Part shown: in pieces, positions 15,116 through 19,073 of the stretch | Layout of the letters: each line of letters opens with the position of its first letter | How positions within the stretch are numbered: the first letter of the stretch is position 1 | Assembly: GCA_023431405.1 (NCBI GenBank) | Contig: JAEYVZ010000044.1 | Location: forward strand, 1-19,073 | Direction: 5' to 3' | Origin: Actinomycetes bacterium | GTDB lineage: Bacteria; Actinomycetota; Actinomycetes; Actinomycetales; Microbacteriaceae | DNA length: 19,073 nucleotides | Notes under the pieces: generated by a model | Database searches by the model: none | What the model was told of the DNA's origin: nothing | What the model saw: the letters and a program-made list of their open reading frames with translations, nothing else | Program-made: the position numbers and the translations under genes

Positions 15116-15883
15116 CTCTTCTCCCTTTGCACCCTCCGGCACCGTCATGCCGGGGCCGAGCACGAACGTGCCGACTCCCGGATTGAACGTCGAGCGGGCG
15201 TGGATCATGACACCGTGACGGCGGGCGTACTCGACGGCACGGATGTACAGGACTTTGGCTCCGTTGGCAGCGAGCTCGAGCATCTCCTCCGCGGTCACCG
15301 TGCCGAGCTTGCGAGCGCGGGGAACGACGCGGGGGTCTGCCGTGAAGATGCCGTCGACGTCGCTGTAGATCTCGCAGACGTCGGCCTGGAGTGCGGCGGC
15401 GAGCGCGACGGCGGTCGTGTCGGAGCCGCCGCGGCCGAGCGTCGTGATGTCGCGGGTGTCGCGGTTGAAGCCCTGGAAGCCGGCGACGATGACGATGGCG
15501 CCGTCGTCGAGCGCCTCGCGCACGCGCACGGGGGTGACGTCGACGATGCGGGCCGCTCCATGATGCGCGGTGGTCATCATGCCGGCCTGGCTGCCGGTGA
15601 GCGAGCGTGCTTCGAAGCCCATCGAGTGGATCGCCATGGCCAGCAGCGCCATCGAGATGCGCTCACCCGACGACAGCAGCATGTCGAGCTCGCGGGGGGC
15701 GGGGATCGGCGAGACGGCGCGCGCGAGGTCGAGCAGCTCGTCGGTCGTGTCGCCCATGGCGCTGACGGCCACGACGACGTCGTTGCCCGCGCGGCGCGCG
15801 TCGACGATCCGCTTCGCGACGCGCTTGATGCTCTCGGCGTCGGCGACCGACGATCCGCCGTACTTCTGGACGATCAGCGCCAC
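14597..15883 (-). CDS. lysC: aspartate kinase (alpha subunit)
   Basis: A 428-residue enzyme phosphorylating L-aspartate, the first step of the lysine/threonine/methionine pathway and of diaminopimelate for the wall. The kinase domain has KYGGSS (7-12, K7), SSGERISMALLA, GFQGFNRDTRDITTLGRGGSDTTAVALA and IYSDVDGIFTADPRVV. Two ACT domains follow (about 262-340 and 345-420), including NVDMIVQNVSAAATGRTDISFTLP, the region that senses lysine plus threonine in Corynebacterium LysC (421 residues). Start GTG 15883 follows GGGAG with a 7-nt spacer. An internal start gives a beta subunit (separate entry). It is the first gene of its transcript with its own promoter and structured leader, and is separated from recR by two genes. 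Confidence 0.96.
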   Translation of the reverse strand: MALIVQKYGGSSVADAESIKRVAKRIVDARRAGNDVVVAVSAMGDTTDELLDLARAVSPIPAPRELDMLLSSGERISMALLAMAIHSMGFEARSLTGSQAGMMTTAHHGAARIVDVTPVRVREALDDGAIVIVAGFQGFNRDTRDITTLGRGGSDTTAVALAAALQADVCEIYSDVDGIFTADPRVVPRARKLGTVTAEEMLELAANGAKVLYIRAVEYARRHGVMIHARSTFNPGVGTFVLGPGMTVPEGAKGEEMEEPIVAGVATDLSQAKITVIGVPDVPGKAAEIFKIVARSGANVDMIVQNVSAAATGRTDISFTLPKADASAALRALASEQDGVGFESLVHDDQIGKLSVVGAGMRAHSGVSATLFEALSAAGVNIVMISTSEIRISVVVRGDELADAARVVHTAYGLDGDTEAVVYAGTGR

Positions 15884-15903
15884 TGCACAACTCCCGGGTG
15901 ACA

Positions 15904-15955
15904 GCCGGTCGGAGAGCGACCGGCGGGCCGCATCCGGCCCCGAGGAACCATCTTA
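15904..15955 (-). promoter_or_regulatory. lysC promoter -10 and structured leader
   Basis: On the minus strand TAAGAT (15955-15950) is a plausible -10 box. The following leader holds two adjacent perfect hairpins: 6 bp with a 4-nt loop (15940-15935 with 15930-15925) and 8 bp with a 5-nt loop (15924-15917 with 15911-15904), ending about 10 nt before the lysC Shine-Dalgarno. No T tract follows. It is too small for a lysine riboswitch. Confidence 0.45.
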
Positions 15956-16056
15956 GAGACGCCAGGATGCCGCATCCGCCATGTGACGTACGCACGCGGG
16001 GGCGGCCCGTGCCTGTGACGAGGCTGAGACATCCCTCGGGCGAGCGGACGCCCCGG

Positions 16057-16068
16057 TAGCGTATGCGT
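16057..16068 (+). promoter_or_regulatory. leaderless -10 box of the DUF4375-like gene
   Basis: TAGCGT (16057-16062) ends 6 nt before ATG 16069. This selects 16069 over the in-frame ATG 16063, which abuts the box. No clear -35 is seen. Confidence 0.5.
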
Positions 16069-16479
16069 ATGAGTGCTCACGTCGACGCCGTCTGGAATCG
16101 CGCTGCAGACCTCGACTATCCGGCCGATGCCCCCCGCCCCGGGGATGCGGCATTGCTGATCGTCCTCACGTTCCACGGCCTCGTCACCAATGGCGGGCTC
16201 TTCAACGCCGTGGAGCTCCACGCCAACGACGACGTCTACCCCAACGACCTCGTCGTGGACGCCTACCGTTTCCTGGGGCTCGAGGATGCTGCGGCGGCGA
16301 TCGACAACGCCGTGCTCGAAGAGCGAGACCTGAGCCTCGACGACGAAGCCGACGAAGATGATGTGGCCGATGCCGCTGCGCGGATCGACGCGACCTACAC
16401 GCTCGGCGACGAGGACATCGAGGCGGCGCTGGAGGTCATGCTCGTCAACGCCCCCGAGGCTTTCGCTCCCATCGACTGA
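16069..16479 (+). CDS. DUF4375-like acidic protein
   Basis: A 136-residue soluble protein, strongly acidic in its second half (LDDEADEDDVADAA). The segment LIVLTFHGLVTNGGLFNAVE (about 29-48) followed by a helical VVDAYRFLGLEDAAAAIDNAV resembles DUF4375/DMP19-type proteins, whose hallmark is an NGG motif after a hydrophobic helix. DMP19 of Neisseria is a DNA mimic, but nothing here beyond acidity supports that role. The function is unknown. Start ATG 16069 follows a leaderless -10 box and gives MSAHVDAVWNRA. It is divergent from lysC and convergent with the EamA gene, with only 32 nt and no clear hairpin in the latter gap. Confidence 0.75.
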   Translation: MSAHVDAVWNRAADLDYPADAPRPGDAALLIVLTFHGLVTNGGLFNAVELHANDDVYPNDLVVDAYRFLGLEDAAAAIDNAVLEERDLSLDDEADEDDVADAAARIDATYTLGDEDIEAALEVMLVNAPEAFAPID

Positions 16480-16511
16480 CGACCGCGATCAGACCGTCGG
16501 CGCGGGACTGC

Positions 16512-17453
16512 TCAGCGCAGCGCGTCGGGTGAGGCGTCGGGCGCGGGAAGGTCGCGGGCGCGGGCTCCGCGGATCCTTCCGCCGGTCGCAGCGAGCCAGC
16601 ATCCTGCGATGACGAGCGGGAACCCGAGGAGCAGACCCGGAGAGAGGGGCTCCGACAGCACGATAACGCCGAGGATGATCGCCACCACCGGGTTGACGTA
16701 CGTGAACAGCGGCGCGCGCACCGGGCCGACCTCGCGGATGAGGGCGAAGAAGGCGATGAAGGCGACCGCCGTGCACAGGACGCCGAGGGCGACGAGCGAG
16801 ACCGTCGAGCGCACGGTGGGCACCTCGTGCTGGGTGAGCAGACCGATCGGCAGGTAGAAGACACCGACGGCGAGCATCGACAGGGTGATCGTGCCGAGGG
16901 AGGGAACGTCGGAGAGCTTGGTCGCGATGATGAACGGGGCGATCGCGTACAGGAGCGCGACGAGGAGCACTTCGGCCACGGCGAGGAGGGCACGGTCGGG
17001 GTCTGCCACTTCGAGCCCCGGCCCGAGCACGATGACCGCGACCCCGGCGAACCCCGCACCGAGACCGATCGCCCGCACGGGAGAGAGCACACTGCGGTCG
17101 CCGCGCACGAGTGCGATCATCGCGGCGAACAGGGGCACGGTGGCCACAAGCAGGCCGGCGAGTCCCGAGTGGAGCGTCTGCTCCGCGTGTCCGAGGAGGA
17201 CGAACGGGCCCGCCATCTCGATCGCCCCGAATGCGAGAATCCAGGGCCACACGCGCAGGGCGGGGCGGAGGGCGCCGCGCCGCAGGGCGAGTGGCAGCAG
17301 GATGAGCCCGCCGAGGAGGGTGCGCCCGGCGACGATCGCGGCGGGCGAGTAGGAGTCGACGGCCTCTTTGATGAGGAGGTAGGGCATTCCCCACAGGAGG
17401 GCCATGGCGCCGTAGAGGAGCCAGCCCCGTGGGGAGACGGCGGTGGCGGGCAT
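16512..17453 (-). CDS. EamA/DMT-family transporter
   Basis: A 313-residue integral membrane protein with about ten hydrophobic segments arranged as two EamA repeats (about 10-142 and 155-292), typical of the drug/metabolite transporter superfamily. WLLYGAMALLWGMPYLLIKEAV at the start and PLFTYVNPVVAIILGVIVLSEPL in the second repeat are characteristic. The substrate is unknown; relatives export amino acids or other small metabolites. ATG 17453 overlaps the recR stop by one base (TGATG), so it is translationally coupled to recR and lies on the dnaX-recR transcript. There is no proper Shine-Dalgarno; a GAGGG lies 13 nt upstream. The C-terminus is a short hydrophilic Arg/Pro/Ala tail. Confidence 0.9.
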   Translation of the reverse strand: MPATAVSPRGWLLYGAMALLWGMPYLLIKEAVDSYSPAAIVAGRTLLGGLILLPLALRRGALRPALRVWPWILAFGAIEMAGPFVLLGHAEQTLHSGLAGLLVATVPLFAAMIALVRGDRSVLSPVRAIGLGAGFAGVAVIVLGPGLEVADPDRALLAVAEVLLVALLYAIAPFIIATKLSDVPSLGTITLSMLAVGVFYLPIGLLTQHEVPTVRSTVSLVALGVLCTAVAFIAFFALIREVGPVRAPLFTYVNPVVAIILGVIVLSEPLSPGLLLGFPLVIAGCWLAATGGRIRGARARDLPAPDASPDALR

Positions 17454-18046
17454 CAGACGGTGCGGCGGCCCTCGAAGGCACGCCCGAGGGTCACCTCGTC
17501 GGCGTACTCGAGGTCGCCGCCGACGGGGAGCCCCGACGCCAGCCGCGTGACGCGGATCTCGAGGGTGTGCAGCAGCCTGCTGAGGTAGGTGGCGGTCGCT
17601 TCGCCTTCGAGGTTGGGGTTCGTGGCGAGGATCACCTCCTGCACGGTGCCGTCGGCGAGGCGCTGCATGAGCTGGGCGATGCGCAGGTCGTCGGGCCCGA
17701 TGCCGGCGATCGGGCTGATCGCACCGCCGAGCACGTGGTACAGCCCGCGGAACTCGCGTGTGCGCTCGATCGCGGAGACGTCTTTCGCGTCTTCGACGAC
17801 GCAGATGAGGCTGCCGTCACGACGGGGGTCGCGACAGATGGCACACCGCTCCTGTTCCGACACGTTGCCGCAGAGCTCGCAGAACCGGACCCGCTCTCGC
17901 AGCTCGCCGAGGAGCTGAGAGAGGCGTGAGACGTCGAACGTGGGCGTCTGCAGGATGTGGAAGGCGATGCGCTGGGCGGACTTCGGCCCGATTCCGGGGA
18001 GCCGACCGAACTCGTCGATGAGATCTTGGACGATGCCGTCGTACAT
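17453..18046 (-). CDS. recR: recombination mediator RecR
   Basis: A 197-residue cytoplasmic protein that, with RecO and RecF, helps load RecA on gapped DNA. The N-terminal helix-hairpin-helix LPGIGPKSAQRIAFHIL is at 16-32, the Cys4 zinc finger has C56, C59, C68 and C71, and the Toprim domain (about 79-175) has ICVVEDAKDV (E85) and ATNPNLEGEATA (141-152). Length matches E. coli RecR (201). ATG 18046 overlaps the dnaX stop by one base (TGATG), with GAGG 8 nt upstream; the open frame beyond it to 18901 is a shadow of dnaX. The dnaX-recR pairing is conserved across bacteria. Confidence 0.97.
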   Translation of the reverse strand: MYDGIVQDLIDEFGRLPGIGPKSAQRIAFHILQTPTFDVSRLSQLLGELRERVRFCELCGNVSEQERCAICRDPRRDGSLICVVEDAKDVSAIERTREFRGLYHVLGGAISPIAGIGPDDLRIAQLMQRLADGTVQEVILATNPNLEGEATATYLSRLLHTLEIRVTRLASGLPVGGDLEYADEVTLGRAFEGRRTV

Positions 18047-19073
18047 CAGTTGAACCTCGTCGGCGGGGTGTAGGGCTCTTCTCGCAGGAACGTGGCGCCG
18101 AGCATCTGACGCACGACCGCTTCGCCGACGCGTTCGATGCCGCCGCTGCGGGCCGGTCGAGCCGGGGCGGGACGCTCGACGGCGACGGGAGCGCGTGGCG
18201 GGATGGGTGCATCGACCGCGACGGGCGGAGGCAGCTCTTCCTCCTCCTCCGCGGTGAGGGGCGCCTCGGCGTCGGTCAGCACGTCGCCCTCGCGTTCGAT
18301 CGTGAGCGTGCGCGCGGGCGCCACGGCGGCCTCTTCGGGCTCGTCGTCGACCGCAAGCGGGGCGGCGGCCAGCGACGGGCTGTCGCCGCCGGGAATCGGG
18401 GCGACCGCCCACTCGGTGACGGGAGCCGATGCGTAGCCCGACACCGACGTCGCCGGTGCCGTGGAACGGGCGGGGCGGCCCGACGTCGTCTCCGAAGCGC
18501 GACGCTCGGCTCCGGGGGTCGTCTCGGCGGTGGATCGCGGGGGCGTTCGAGGAGGAGGCGTTCGGTCGGGGTCCGCCCCACCCGAACCGCTGGAGCCTTC
18601 GGCGTCGTCGCCGGACGCAGCCGAGGGAGCGCCCCCGACTGTCGAGCCGTCGCCGGTGAACCGGGACGGGTCGTGCTTCGCGACGTACTTCACCCGCACG
18701 CCGAGGACGTGCTGGATCGCGCCGCGCAGGTCTTCGCTCGGTCCCTTTCCTGCGGCGAGCTTCTTGAAGCCCGTGACGTCGGACGGACTGCGGAAGGCGA
18801 GGGTGAGCACGTCGTCGGCGTACGCGATGGGCTGGGCGACAGAAGCGATCATCCACGACGTGCGACTGATCGTCTCGAGCTGCTGGAGGATGCGCGGCCA
18901 CGCCTCGGTGACGTCGTGCAACGTCAGCGGAGCGGAGGGTGCGGGCGCCGGGGCCGCGGCCGCGGGCGCGGGCGCGGAGGGTGTGGGCGCCGCGGGTGCC
19001 ACGGATGCGGGTGCCGGAGATGCGGATGCGGCGGATGCGGACCCCGCAGCCGTCGGGGCGGGCGCCGGGGCCG
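18046..19073 (-). CDS. dnaX: DNA polymerase III subunit gamma/tau, C-terminal part
   Basis: The 5' part lies beyond the right edge, so about 341 C-terminal residues are seen and the AAA+ ATPase domain is missing. From the edge inward there is an Ala/Pro/Ser-rich linker, then a folded domain beginning LTLHDVTEAWPRILQQLETISRTSW and including LTLAFRSPSDVTGFKKLAAGKGPSEDLRGAIQHVLGVRVKY, the tau-specific domain of actinobacterial DnaX. A long acidic Pro/Ala/Thr-rich low-complexity stretch follows, and a conserved end GGIERVGEAVVRQMLG...PPTRFN. GTG 19002 inside the linker is not the true start, since the frame continues to the edge. The visible segment contains no A-rich slippery site for a gamma frameshift. 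It heads the dnaX-recR-EamA transcript. Confidence 0.92.
   Translation of the reverse strand, partial: APAPAPTAAGSASAASASPAPASVAPAAPTPSAPAPAAAAPAPAPSAPLTLHDVTEAWPRILQQLETISRTSWMIASVAQPIAYADDVLTLAFRSPSDVTGFKKLAAGKGPSEDLRGAIQHVLGVRVKYVAKHDPSRFTGDGSTVGGAPSAASGDDAEGSSGSGGADPDRTPPPRTPPRSTAETTPGAERRASETTSGRPARSTAPATSVSGYASAPVTEWAVAPIPGGDSPSLAAAPLAVDDEPEEAAVAPARTLTIEREGDVLTDAEAPLTAEEEEELPPPVAVDAPIPPRAPVAVERPAPARPARSGGIERVGEAVVRQMLGATFLREEPYTPPTRFN

Noticed and set aside
18047..18901. N-terminal extension of recR
   Set aside because: RecR homologues start at MYDGIVQDLIDEFG; the extension overlaps dnaX in another frame.
19003..19073. Tandem GGATGCGG-like repeat at the right edge
   Set aside because: These are Ala/Ser/Pro codons of the DnaX low-complexity linker, not a repeat element.

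Overview
This window comes from a high-GC Gram-positive chromosome, most likely a member of Microbacteriaceae and probably Microbacterium or a close relative. The grounds are the strong G/C preference at third codon positions, several TANNNT boxes placed 6-8 nt before start codons (leaderless transcripts), a menaquinone-type set of respiratory dehydrogenases (LldD, Mqo), a PASTA-bearing class A penicillin-binding protein, and gene neighbourhoods typical of Actinobacteria. The window is ordinary core chromosome. I see no transposase, phage gene, CRISPR array or integration scar.

Left part (1-3345): a probable leaderless gene runs off the left edge on the minus strand. Behind it, also on the minus strand, is a small RNA with the hallmarks of the actinobacterial 6C RNA: two hairpins with C-run loops, with a -35/-10 pair placed to give about 100 nt. 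In M. tuberculosis the 6C homologue B11 lies just upstream of ssd (Rv3660c) in the same orientation, so the partial gene may be ssd-like. Next come acs (acetyl-CoA synthetase, plus strand) and, convergent to it, an overlapping DUF4177-RidA pair.

Centre-left (3346-7987): a PonA2-like peptidoglycan synthase with two PASTA domains, a metallophosphoesterase, tRNA-Pro(CGG) and a HAD-IIB phosphatase. From memory, RidA-DUF4177-ponA2-metallophosphoesterase follows the order Rv3678c-Rv3678A-...-ponA2-Rv3683.

Centre (7994-12399), all minus strand: mqo, tdk, lldR and lldD. LldD and Mqo are flavoproteins that feed electrons from lactate and malate to quinone. With acs they form an overflow-acid (acetate, lactate, malate) theme. 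A FadR/LldR-type operator sits over the predicted -10 box of lldR-lldD.

Right part (12523-19073): the classical actinobacterial dnaX-recR-lysC-asd block on the minus strand, opened by three extra genes: an EamA transporter fused to the end of the dnaX-recR transcript, a DUF4375-like leaderless gene, and an NmrA/SDR oxidoreductase between lysC and asd. lysC carries a well-placed internal Shine-Dalgarno and ATG that would make a separate 172-residue regulatory subunit. Its leader folds into two tandem hairpins.

The best second-look items are the 6C RNA with its shared intergenic region, the LldR operator, the internal lysC start, the lysC leader hairpins, and a strongly over-represented heptamer (GGATGCC/GGCATCC, 22 occurrences by hand count). 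I did not find a convincing new multi-gene system.
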